From Malus domestica (lineage: Eukaryota; Streptophyta; Magnoliopsida; Rosales; Rosaceae): a DNA stretch of 64,000 bases. Made by a program: the position numbers and the translations under genes. Under the pieces are notes generated by a model. It saw nothing but the letters and a program-made list of their open reading frames with translations, searched no databases and was not told the DNA's origin. Position 1 is the stretch's first letter, and each line of letters opens with the position of its first letter. The DNA is taken from positions 12,164,501-12,228,500 of the forward strand of contig NC_091669.1 of the NCBI RefSeq assembly GCF_042453785.1, read 5' to 3'. This document shows positions 1 to 9,822 of the stretch, one piece after another.

Positions 1-339
1 TTCAAGAATAAAATGGAAAATAAAAATGAAGATCCGGAAATCTCCTAACAAAGAAAATGGTTAAGAATTCAGAGAGGGTTTTAAGGAGCTTATTATTGCT
101 CATGTGATTTTTTTCATTACCTGATTTTCGGCTGGTAAAGTGTTCAGTTCTTCTTTATAGGCGATGAAGATGGTGGTGGCCAAAAAAGAAGTTTATGAAT
201 TGAATGTTTATATAACACACTCACACAAATATGACATTAATCGTGCAGACATAGACGTAAATTGCATTACTAAAACGAATGAACTCACTTTTAAGCAACT
301 GAAAACATTAAATTTTCATTCCCATAATTTTACTTAGTT

Positions 340-372
340 TAATTAAAATATCGCTTGTATATATATAGATGT
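340..372 (+). repeat. SINE-like 3' tail fragment
   Basis: A short stretch carries the motif AATATCGCTTGTA followed by AT-rich sequence. The same motif closes two other SINE-like pieces in this window, near 34.63 kb and (diverged) near 36.98 kb. Only the tail is present here. The sequence from 1 to 480 is otherwise AT-rich and shows no gene. Confidence 0.25.
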
Positions 373-483
373 GAATAATCATTTAAGCTATGATATAAGG
401 TTAATTTTTTAATTTCAAGAATTTAGTATTTGGAGATTTTTAAATTAGAAAGGTAATAAGTCTATTTTACTTGGTTGAAGTTG

Positions 484-535
484 CAGATATTCTATATAGG
501 TTATTCCAATGTATTTGGGAGGTTGGCCTTGTTTA
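484..535 (-). pseudogene. 2-oxoglutarate-dependent dioxygenase copy A, last-exon remnant
   Basis: Read on the minus strand this piece encodes a peptide like QGQPPKYIGITYIEY. It aligns with HGQAPKYIGMNYIEY in the last exon of dioxygenase copy B (about 17.38-17.44 kb), and the DNA is about 90% identical over roughly 47 bases. Similarity stops abruptly on the right near 535, where element-derived sequence begins. The matching first exon is at 15321-15454, so one gene copy was split or partly replaced by the nested elements between. It is not functional. Confidence 0.6.
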
Positions 536-599
536 TTTAATGGTATTCACTGTGATATTTCTAAATATTGGTCATGAAAAACATGTTTGAGTGAGATAT

Positions 600-855
600 T
601 AGTCATGATATAAAGTCGTTACTATTAGACTTTCAGTCATAGTTGTTAGTTGTTATTATCCGCATTTTAGTTATAACTGATATTGTGACTAATAGAGCTT
701 TAGTTATAGAAGGTTGTTACTAAGATTTTCAGTCATGTGGACTGGTTGTGACTAAAATGCTTGTGACTAAAATACTTGTTACTAAAAGGATGTTGTGACT
801 AAAAGTGAAGAGTGATTGTTACTAAAAGGATGTTGTGACTAAAAGTGAAGATTTG
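600..855. repeat. Left subterminal repeats of the CACTA-like element
   Basis: Repeated variants of TTGTGACTAAAA and TTGTTACTAAAA occupy this stretch. A 40-bp unit is present twice in tandem (about 776-815 and 816-854). Short repeated motifs inside the ends are typical transposase-binding arrays of CACTA elements. The same motifs recur in the opposite arm. Confidence 0.5.
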
Positions 856-2330
856 TGTAACGTCCCGGCCCGAAAATTTTATTTCGGAAAATAAATTCGG
901 TGATAGGCTAGAAATTTACCCCTTGTTTAATTTACTACCATTGATCACACTTCTTTATTTAAATTCTTAATCACTCACAAAAACTATAACCAAAATTTTA
1001 TATCCAAAAACATAAGATTAAATTTCTACTTAATCACCAAATTTCTATTCTTGAATCAAATTCCCAACAAAAGACTATTCTCAATTATTTAAGGCTGCAT
1101 CTAACCTCTGTTAGACTGCCTACGTACCCTTAATACGAGATCAAGCCTTTCGTAGTTCACCATTCCTCCTTTTATCGATTTCCGAAAATATTCTAGAATT
1201 ATGCTTCCACAATCGAATCACATCACATAGGTACCAAATACAGATTTAAAAATATCAAAAACTGGATGAAAAGGCAGCATTGGCCCACTGACCACGTGCC
1301 GCCACACGCGCCGCCGCTGACGGCAGTTTCAGACGAATAGAAACCCAATTTTCTGACTAACTCTAAAAATTACCCAATTTTATAGGTAAATAGAGTTCAA
1401 TGAGAGGAACAACTTTCATACCTGGGCCGAAGTCCAATTCGGTCGGGAAACACCTGAAATCATCCTTGGACCGCCAGAAACCCTAGAAATAGGTGTTCTC
1501 AATTCGACCTCAAAACAAACTTCGACACCCCAACCATTGCTTGGGATTTTCTCCTGACATTAAGGGGAGACTATTGGTGGTGGTAATGGCTGGAGTTAGC
1601 TTCGGATTTTGGCGAATCGAGGCCAAACCCGTCGCACCCATCGTTGGGTTTCTCTCAAAATCAATCCAATTTCCTTAGTTTTTCGGGTGGAAAAGGGAGA
1701 GGGAATGACTGAGTTCAAAGTAAGGATCATTTTTGTACCTGTCTGGTTGTCAAAGGTGGCTGGAATCGAGAGATACATATGGGTCGGGTCGGGAGGAATT
1801 CGAGTCGAGAGGGTCCGGTTTTCCCTTCTTTCTCTCTCCCATCCTTTCCCTCATTTCTTTTCTCTCCTATTGGTTCCCCCCTTGATTGGTCCACACCCCT
1901 CCTTTTCTCTCTTTCCTTTTCCATCATAGCTACATACGTGGCTTTACCTATCCTTGCTCCAGAAATTTGGAGCCTTCCAGATTGTGGTAAAATTACCAAA
2001 ATGTCCTTAACTTTAAATGTTAATAACTCTTCCGTTATAACTTTGTTTCACGAACAGTCTGTGCCCATGTGTTTGTGAGATCGAGCTCTATCCAAATGTA
2101 CCAAGAATTATGATAAAATATATGAGAATAAAATATTTCCTCATATAATTAAGTTAACCAATTAGGAGCATTTTCATCATTTCTTACTTAACAAAAAATT
2201 ATACGATAAAAATAATAAAATCCGGAGAGGAAATTTCACATTTTCTCCCATTCGAATTTCATAACCATAAATCGATTTATTTTTTATTTTTCTCCACATA
2301 TTCATATATTTAAATTTTCAGGGTATTACA
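856..2330 (-). repeat. 3' LTR of the outer LTR element
   Basis: This 1475-bp LTR runs from TGTAACGTCCCGG to GGGTATTACA on the plus strand. Its last ~190 bases recur at 14912-15108. Open frames within it are Ser/Pro/Phe-rich translations of pyrimidine-rich tracts near 1820-1930 and are not treated as genes. Confidence 0.65.
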
Positions 2331-2363
2331 TTCAACCCCGTTAAAATAAATCTCATCCCCGAG
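2331..2363 (-). other. Polypurine tract of the outer LTR element
   Basis: The minus strand reads a purine-rich run containing GGGGATGAGAT and AACGGGGTTGAAT immediately before the 3' LTR start TGTAATACCC. The plus-strand chromovirus remnant has a comparable tract before its own LTR at 9823. Confidence 0.55.
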
Positions 2364-2850
2364 ATTTCTACTATTGAGTTACGAAAAAGAATTAGAACTA
2401 TTCCCACCATTTCTTTAATGGTGGATAAAAACATAATCTCAATCTACAATTTAATCCAAGCTCCGAAAAATAAATAATTCCACTAAACAATCAACTATGC
2501 ACAGATTTTAAACCCCATCTACCACTGACTAGCTAATACTAACATAATAACCACAATCATTGGTAAACTACGTACCATCACTGGTTATACGTCGTTGTTA
2601 CAACGGTTCTTCCTCCAAATTTCTAACCCCACACACGGCCGATACCAACATCAAAATTTTTTTGCCATACTCAATATTAGCAAAAACAAATATCATAAAT
2701 TCCAGCCATAACTATCTTCAGCCGAATAGATATCAGAATTTCAAGCCATAATCATCAGTGGCTAAGCACTATCAAAATTTCAAGACAAACCTTTATAACT
2801 AGCAAATCAAACATAAAAAATTCCAACCAAAATCATTGAAATTCCCAATC
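2364..2850. other. Non-coding interior of the outer LTR element with degenerate repeats
   Basis: The stretch is AT-rich and contains loosely repeated phrases such as AATTTCAAGCCATAATCATC. Similar AT-rich sequence resumes at 14200-14900 on the far side of the nested insertion. No coding potential is recognised. Confidence 0.4.
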
Positions 2851-2855
2851 ACACT

Positions 2856-3452
2856 TGTCGATGCAAATTTTCGCCGTCTTCAGTCTTGACGAAAATGCAC
2901 CTGCAAAACAATCAACACTTTTGATCAAAGACTTAAGCCTCACGCGCCCACGAGGTGGGGGGGGGGTTAGGTCAACGGATCTTTGATGCTTAAGTTAGTT
3001 TCTCTGAAAGAGTAAAGTGTTTAAGGCTTTTTAGGGTTGCAAACAGCTCCTCAAAATTGGTAGAATATGGGGTATTTATAGGGCTAGGGCCGACCATATA
3101 TGGTTTAATGGAGAAATATTCTCTAAATATTCCCAAAATATTTAATATGAGATAATATCTTGAGATAATAGGGTAATAATCCTTAATAGATTTAAATTAG
3201 GATTACTTACTTGATTGGAGTCAATCTTCAATTAGGAATGTATTAAAGATAGGATTTGGGTAATTAATTATTATCTTTAATTCCTTGCCATGGGCAGGTG
3301 AGCTGTGGGCAGTTGTGTTCAGCTGCTGAGTATGTGAGCTGCGCGTGGGAGAATTTGAGAAACCTACCCATTTATTGAGGGAAATCTTGTCTTTCTTGAA
3401 TAAAAGTCTACGTGTCGCCTCTAGAATTTTTGGGATTATTTTAGGCTCCACA
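2856..3452 (-). repeat. 3' LTR of the LARD element (597 bp)
   Basis: It matches 13725-14194 over its right part, including the shared stretch around TGGGCAGGTGAGCTGTGGGC. It is about 130 bp longer than its partner because the segment at about 2876-3010, including a run of nine or more G near 2957-2966, is absent from the other copy. Confidence 0.75.
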
Positions 3453-3475
3453 AATGCCCCCACACCTACTATGCT
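3453..3475 (-). other. Polypurine tract of the LARD element
   Basis: In element sense the sequence GTAGGTGTGGGGGCATT lies directly before the 3' LTR start TGTGGAGCC. Position and purine content fit a plus-strand priming tract. Confidence 0.45.
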
Positions 3476-3479
3476 GAGT

Positions 3480-4745
3480 GTATGGAAAGGGCATAAGGCG
3501 TAGAAATCTCAAGATGCTTGGGCTTGTAAAGTTGTTACCCAATTTGAACTTGATCTTTTTCCTTGATTTGGAGATAGACTTCTTCTAGGAAAAGGAAAAT
3601 AATTATTTCCAATACCTATTTAACTCTGCCTTAAGCAGGGGATTAAATAAATTTGGAGAACAATCATTATTCCAACAAGAAAGAGAAGCCAGAGGAAATT
3701 TTTTATTCCCCCTCCCCTAGTGTTCTTCTTTTCTTGCCCTTGCAAAGAGTTGTTTTGTCGTTGTTCTTCTTCTCCGTGCAGCACCAAGGTAAGAAAAAAT
3801 TAAATTTTCTTTTTCTTGAATTTTTTGGGGAGTCTTGGGACTTGAAAAATTGGCTTGGCTGGGGCTATGGGTGTGGGTAACACACGGCATGGGAGCCTCG
3901 GGGTTGCTTGGTGGCAGGGCACGGGTTGGCTAGTGTGGGCCAGGTGGGTGGCTCGGCTCGTGCCAAGGGGGTTGGCGCACCGGGGCGCAGGGAGACCGGC
4001 TTGGGCCAGGTCTTCAAGGCTGTTGGGTATGGGCCTGTGCAGGAGAGAAGAAAGAGAGAGACCGGCGTGGGCTGGCTCTCTTGCGTGCACGACCTGGGCC
4101 GAGAGGCCTGGGCTTGCCTTGGGGCGCGTTGGGCGCGAAAGAAAGAGGGGAAGGAGACGCGGGCCTTCCCTCATACCTTATATTTTCCAGGAGGTGATTT
4201 GCTCCATGAAATGTGCGCCTGCTCAATGTTCCCCAAATGCAGTTCGTGCGATGGTAGGGTTATCGAACTTGAGTAGGTGTTTTGATCTTGGCTTGACCAT
4301 AAATGAGTTTTGGTACTGATTTGAGATCGACCACAAAGAAGGTGTGGGGTAGCTGAGGTCTCACCATAGGCTATTGATGCTTCTAGCAAAGGCGATCATG
4401 GCTGAGCGAGAGACACCTTGGAGGTGAGCGGATAGTAAGAGTCTGACTCTTCTTTTGAGCTGTGTGTCCCGACTACCTTTATCAGTGGAAAGTGAACTGC
4501 TTCATTCTTGTCCTGCTTGAATTTTGTTGAGCTACTCCATGACTTCAATTTATTGATCGTCTTTCTTACTTTGCATATAATTGAAGTTTGGCTCAACTCT
4601 AAGGACTTCGAAAAATATGAAGAAAATGCACGCCGCCTTGTGCATTCATCCTGAGTAACGTGAGTAGCGCTGGTTACTTAGCCCTATTCGTAGGGAAAAA
4701 TATGGCCTGACCCTGAGGGAAGAGATAAAGTAGATAAAGGATGAG
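3480..4745. other. LARD interior, with G-rich block at 3850-4150
   Basis: The stretch between the LTR and the antisense ORF has no recognisable domain. From about 3850 to 4150 the plus strand is unusually GC- and G-rich, with several GGG runs close together. Overlapping open frames in this block come from its high GC content, so I do not call genes. Confidence 0.4.
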
Positions 4746-4748
4746 GCG

Positions 4749-6105
4749 TTGGCTCGCTCAATCGCTGCTGTAGAGCCTGCTACCAATGGTGGTGGAAATA
4801 AGAGGTTTTCCTCACCTTCTTGTGAACCTTCGATTGAGAAGAAGCCAATGACTTCTTGTACTGCTTGTGGGAGCTCGTCTGCTGCCAAAAAGCTTGTCAT
4901 TGATCTAACTTCCCCCAAGGGGGCGAAGATGACCGTTGAGCCTGAGCCTGTGAAACCTGCTACTCCAAAGGTGACCGCATCTATTGCTGAGAGACTTGCC
5001 CAATGGAAGAGTTTGGTGGTGCCTCCGATGTCCAGGTTTGTATCGAAGTGTCATTCGAGAGCTAAGTCTAGATCGGCTTCTGAGAGGCTCGCCACTATGA
5101 AGAGTGACTGCTGCTAAAGCGGCACTTAGGCCTGCTCCTCATTCTGTCGTAGCTGGCTCGTCTGCTGAGAATGGGAAATCTGCTCACACGAGCAGTTGTG
5201 AGAGATCCATCGAGTCTGAGGTTGGAGAGTTTCTTGAGGTTTGTGCGCTACTGAAGGCTGACCTGCTTGAGGACGTTGATGCATGTGCTAAGTTTGTTGA
5301 CAGTGTTGGGAAAGTTGTCGTCCGCTCAAACTTTTTTTACGAAGAGTCTTGCCTAATCAAGAAGGTCATCCCTGATTTCTATAATGCATAAGACTTTGAT
5401 CCTGGCAGCTGAGTCAATACGTGTTGATCAGGATGATCTTAAATGTGTTAAGGAGGCCGAAGTGGCGTTGGTGGCTCAACTTCGCTCGGCTGCTGAAAAC
5501 ATCGAGAAGCTCGAATATGAACTCGTTGTTTTGAAGGGGTCTGATGTCTCTGCCTTTACTTATTTGCAGTTGGAGATCGCTCATGAAGAGGCCGCCCATT
5601 TGAATGCTAGGCTTAGAGCGACTCAGGCAATGTTGGAAGCTGTAGAGAAGGAAATCAGTCATGTTTCTTTGGTGGTCGAGGACCTTAAGCGTGTCAATTC
5701 GAAGCTACGATCTGCTTGTTTTGCCAAGGACGATGAGCTTATCTTCATGCATGCTGAAGTTTCTCGTCTAAAAAATATTGCCAATAAGCTTGAGTCCAAG
5801 AAGTGGATCTTCAATGTGTGTTATCTGCTAGCGAAAACCTGAAAAAGGAGCTGGATGAGCTGCATGGTGCTCACACTGGGCTTGTTGAGGAGAATGCACA
5901 GCTGAAGAATGAGAAAGTTGGTCATGAAGTGGCTCTTGCTTCTTGTCAGGCCAATTTCTACAAGCTTGGCTATATAGACCATTATCAGGGCAGGCCATCG
6001 AATTATGAGTTTTCCGAGAAGGACTTCGAGACTTTTTCCATTTCTCTAGTTGATCTGCTTGATTTCTCATTTAAGATTGCCTTTAGTGGAGCAGCTGAAG
6101 GTTAA
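4749..6105 (+). pseudogene. Antisense coiled-coil ORF of the LARD element, frameshifted
   Basis: Four plus-strand segments (4749-5117, 5104-5391, 5384-5842, 5803-6105) read as one protein interrupted by three frameshifts. The first part is Ser/Lys/Pro-rich and low in complexity. The middle has long heptad-like stretches rich in Leu, Glu, Ala and Lys (for example EVALVAQLRSAAENIEKLEYE), predicting a coiled coil. The C-terminal part reads QANFYKLGYIDHYQGRPS, then an acidic and aromatic tail. It runs opposite to the host element. Antisense additional ORFs are known from several plant Ty3/gypsy elements, but their function is unknown. No enzymatic motif is seen. This copy cannot make a full protein. 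Confidence 0.55.
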
Positions 6106-6880
6106 GCAGTCCAGGCAGGGGTGGTTGAGGATGAGCTGATGAAAGCTTTAGTTGCTGGAAGTGGCACGGCTGCTGAAGGCGTGGCAGTCGAGGAACCAGT
6201 GGTTGCACAAGCTGCTAAGGAGTAATCTTTTTGCTTAAACTTAGGAGTTTTTTCTTTTTCCTTTTTGTTCTGCTTTGCTTGAACTTTGTTGGCCTTCGAG
6301 CTGGTTTATCAATTTGCTAGAAATTTAATAAACAGTTTTCCTTGTCTTTGCTTCATCCTTCTACTTCGCCATGTCTTTTATGAAACTTTACCGTATGACA
6401 GGCGGTTGGGTTGTTGGGCCAATTTCTACAAGCTTGGCTATGTAGACGATTATCAAGGCAGGCCATCAGATTATGAGTTTTTTGAGAATGACTTCGAGAT
6501 TTTTTCCATTTCTCTAGTTGATCTGCTTGATTTCTCATTTGAGATTGCCTTTAGTGGAGCAGCTGAAGGTTAAGCAGTCCAGGCAGGGGTGGCTGAGGGT
6601 GAGCTGATGGAAGCTTTAGTTGCTGGGAGTGGCACGGCTGCTGAATGCGTGGCAGTCAAGGAACCAGTGGTTGCGCAAGCTGCTAAGGAGTAATCTTTTT
6701 TTCTTAAACTTAGGAGTTTTTTCTTTTTCCTTTTTGTTCCGCTTTGCTTGAACTTTGTTGGCCTTCGAGCTGGTTTATCAATTTGCTAGAAATTTAATAA
6801 ATAGTTTTCCTTGTTTTTGCTTCATCCTTCTACTTCGCCATGTCTTTTGTGAAACTTTACTGTAGGACGAGCGGTTGGGT
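5951..6880 (+). repeat. 468-bp tandem duplication at the end of the antisense ORF
   Basis: Unit one (5951-6418) and unit two (6419 to about 6880) both begin CCAATTTCTACAAGCTTGGC and are highly similar throughout. The second unit repeats the C-terminal coding part (KLGYVDDYQGRPSDYEF), so the peptide motif is present twice with a non-coding spacer between. Confidence 0.8.
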
Positions 6881-7079
6881 AAGCTGCTTGAACGAAACAT
6901 TTGATCCCATGTCGTCACTTAGGTTTTAGTTTCAACTTTGGGGTTTCGGGAGCTTTGCCTGCTTAAGGTGTCTTGCAAAACTTTATCGTAGGATGGGCAG
7001 TTGAGTTGGCTATTTTGATGGAGCAGTTGACTCACGTAGTCACTTTAGGCTTCAGTTTTGGCTTTGGGGCTTCTAGAGC

Positions 7080-7345
7080 TTTGGCCCTTCCAGGGCATGT
7101 TACGAGATTTTTTACTTAGAGAGCTGTCAACCGAACTCGTGCTTCTTATAGGAAGCAAAGGAGGTCCGCGTAGCTGCTATAGTTGTGACACTCGACTTTA
7201 GTGGCTTCTTAAGCTTTGGCCCTCCTGGGGCGCGTTACGAGATTTTTAACTTATAGAGTCGTCAGCCGGACTCATGCTTCTCGTAAGAAGCAGAGAAGGT
7301 TCGCATATCTGCTATAGTCGTGACACTTAACTTTGTCCCATCAAA
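7080..7345 (+). repeat. Two ~135-bp degenerate tandem units
   Basis: The phrases TTGGCCCT, GTTACGAGATTTTT and GCTATAGT(T/C)GTGACACT recur with a period near 135 bp (7081 and 7216). Similar phrases, such as ACTTTATCGTAGGATGGGCAG, precede them at 6860-7010. They belong to the interior of the LARD element and show no coding potential. Confidence 0.55.
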
Positions 7346-7879
7346 ACTTAAACCATAGATGTCGATTGGAAGTGCTGCTTGTAAGTAAGCAGGCAAGTCC
7401 GCGTAGTCATAGCAGTTGTAAGTCTCAACTTACGAGCTACCTTAGGCTTATAGCTGTAGGGTCGTTAGCCAGGTGTCTTACTTACAAAAGTAAACGACCC
7501 GCGTGACCACTTCAGGCGTCATCCCTAGTTCTCGGAGGCATTATTTGGTGTGAGGTGTAGGTGAAGTCGCTCATCAGAGACCATATCCTTCTGAGTCACA
7601 GCTTTGATCCCGTAGGTCGCTTAACTAGTATTGCAACACTTTGAAATTAAGCCACTCATGAAGATTTGCATGTCGAGGATGGACCATCTTGTCACGCGAA
7701 TTCTTTCAAGGAAAGAGGTCCTGCATTTAGCGTCTTTTCTGTTTAGAGACCCGGGATCCCGTAGAATTGAATCCTTCAGTTGGCTAAGTCTATTTCTGTG
7801 GAATGATTATCGTGGCCAATTCTGAAAGTCGTTCGGCGCAGGTTACTGATGTATTCAGGGGGACCTGAGCAATTGTACA

Positions 7880-9780
7880 ACCCATCCACATCTGGATATT
7901 CAAGTATGGGTTGTGTATTGATGCAGCATGAGAGATTCATTTTTTATGCTTCCAGGCAGCTCAAGACGCATGAGAGAAACTATCCCACTTATGATTTGGA
8001 ACTCGGTGCAATAGTGTTCGCTTTGAAGATCTGGAGACATTACTTGTACTGTGAGAAGTGCCGAATCTTCACTGATTATAAGAGCATCAAATATATCTTT
8101 ATGTAGAGAGATTTAAACTTGAGGCAGAGAAGATGGATGAAGCTCATCATTGATTATAACTGCACGATCGAATTTCATCCCGGACATGCCAATGTGGTGG
8201 CGGATGCACTTAGTCAAAAATATCACAGACAACTTGCATCCCTTCGAGCTATCCATGTTCCGCTACTATTTTCACTTCAAGAAACCGGCATTACGGTGAA
8301 ACTGGGTGATCATGGAGCTTGGTTGGCACATTTCCAGGTTAGATTTGTTTTAGTGGATATGGTTATAGAAGCTCAGGAACTCGATCCGAAGTGTGCTATC
8401 ATAAAGAGTTTGGTTTCTAAGGGAAAAAGGAAAGATTTTAATATCCGAATTGATGAAGCCTTGATGTTGGAAAACAGGTTGTACGTGCCTCAGGATAACA
8501 AAGCAGTGAAAAAGGAAATCCTGGATGAAGTGCACATTTCAGCATATACCATGCATCCAGGAAGCACCAAATTATATCGCATTATCCGTTCGTTTTATTA
8601 CTGGGTTGGAATGAAACGGGATGTGGTGGATTATGTGAGTAGATGCATCATCTATCAACATGTGAAGGCCGAGAGGCAAAGACATGAGGGACTAATGCAA
8701 AATCTTCCGATACCAGCATGGAAATGGGAAGACATCACCATGGATTTTGTGTATGGTTTGCCGAGGACATGGTCGAGATTGGACAACATTTGGGTAATTG
8801 TGGATCGATTCACTAAGACCGCTCAATTCTTGCCTGTTCGACAAACCTATTCACTGGAGAAGTTGTCGAAGTTATTCATCGATAATATTGTCACACTTCA
8901 TGGTGTACCTGTTTCCATTGTTTCAGACAAAGATCCTAGGTTTACTTCCAGGTTTTGGAAAGCTTTTAATACTGCCATGGGTACTCAATTGCTGTTCAGC
9001 ACTGCCTATCATCCACAGACCGATGGTCAGTATAAGCGGACAATTCAGACATTGAAGGACATGTTGAGAGTGTCTATTCTTCAGTGGAAAGGTAATTGGG
9101 ATATCTATCTGCTGTTGGTTGAGTTTGCATACAATAACAACTATCATTCAAGTATCGGCATGGCACATTACGAGGCTTTGTATGGGAAAGTGTGTCGGAC
9201 GCCGTTGTGTTGGACAGAGGTCGGTGAACGAGTGTTACTGAGACTAGAGATTGTGAACACTACCAATGCTAACATCTAGTTGATTAAGAGAAACCTAAAG
9301 GCAGCGCAAGACGGACAGAAAAACATTGCAGACAAATATTTCAGGGACCGTGAGTATAAGGCTGGTGACTTTGTGTTCTTGACGTTGTCTCCCTGGAAGG
9401 GTGTGGTTTATTTTGGTAAACGAGGAAAGCTGAGTCTTTGATATGTTGGTCCCTGCTAGATTAGCAAGAGAATTGGTGCAATTGCCTACAGAATGGAGCT
9501 ACCACCGGAGTTGTCACTAATTCACAACGTTTTCCATGTTTCTATACTCCAAAAATATGTACCATATCTCTCTCATATCATTCAGTTAGAGTCGTTGGAA
9601 GTAGATCAAGATGCTAGCTATGTCAAAGAACCAGTGGCTATCTTTGACCGACATGATAAGGTGTTGAGGAACAAAGTTATTCCGTTGGTGAAAGTGCTTT
9701 GGAGGAACCACGCTGTTGAGGAAGCGACGTGGGAAACAGAGGATTTGATGAGGAGTCAGTATCCGTTTTTATTTGCTTAA
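7880..9780 (+). pseudogene. Ty3/gypsy chromovirus pol remnant: RNase H, integrase, chromodomain
   Basis: One reading frame runs through with four stop codons (8104, 9277, 9439, 9457) and no frameshift. Domains in order: RNase H ([20 protein letters not shown], then HANVVADALS), integrase zinc region (degenerate HHCC), integrase core (ITMDFVYGLP, then SDKDPRFTSRFW, then YHPQTDGQ), and a C-terminal chromodomain-like end (VLWRNHAVEEATWETEDLM). Protease and reverse transcriptase are missing, so the element is 5' truncated; similarity begins near 7880, after a non-homologous stretch. A polypurine tract and 3' LTR follow directly. It lies inside, and opposite to, the LARD element. The chromodomain and 2.3 kb LTR suggest the Tekay/Del clade (inference). 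Confidence 0.85.
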
Positions 9781-9789
9781 GGTTGTAAA

Positions 9790-9822
9790 TTTCGGGGATG
9801 AAATTTTTTTAAGGGGGTAGAT
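9790..9822 (+). other. Polypurine tract of the chromovirus remnant
   Basis: The sequence CGGGGATGAAAT followed by AAGGGGGTAGAT lies immediately before the LTR start TGTTACACCC, the usual arrangement in plant chromoviruses. Confidence 0.7.

Noticed and set aside
3855-4319. 154-codon plus-strand frame with Gly/Trp/Arg-rich product
   Set aside because: It lies in a GC-rich LARD block where all frames stay open; no domain and biased composition.
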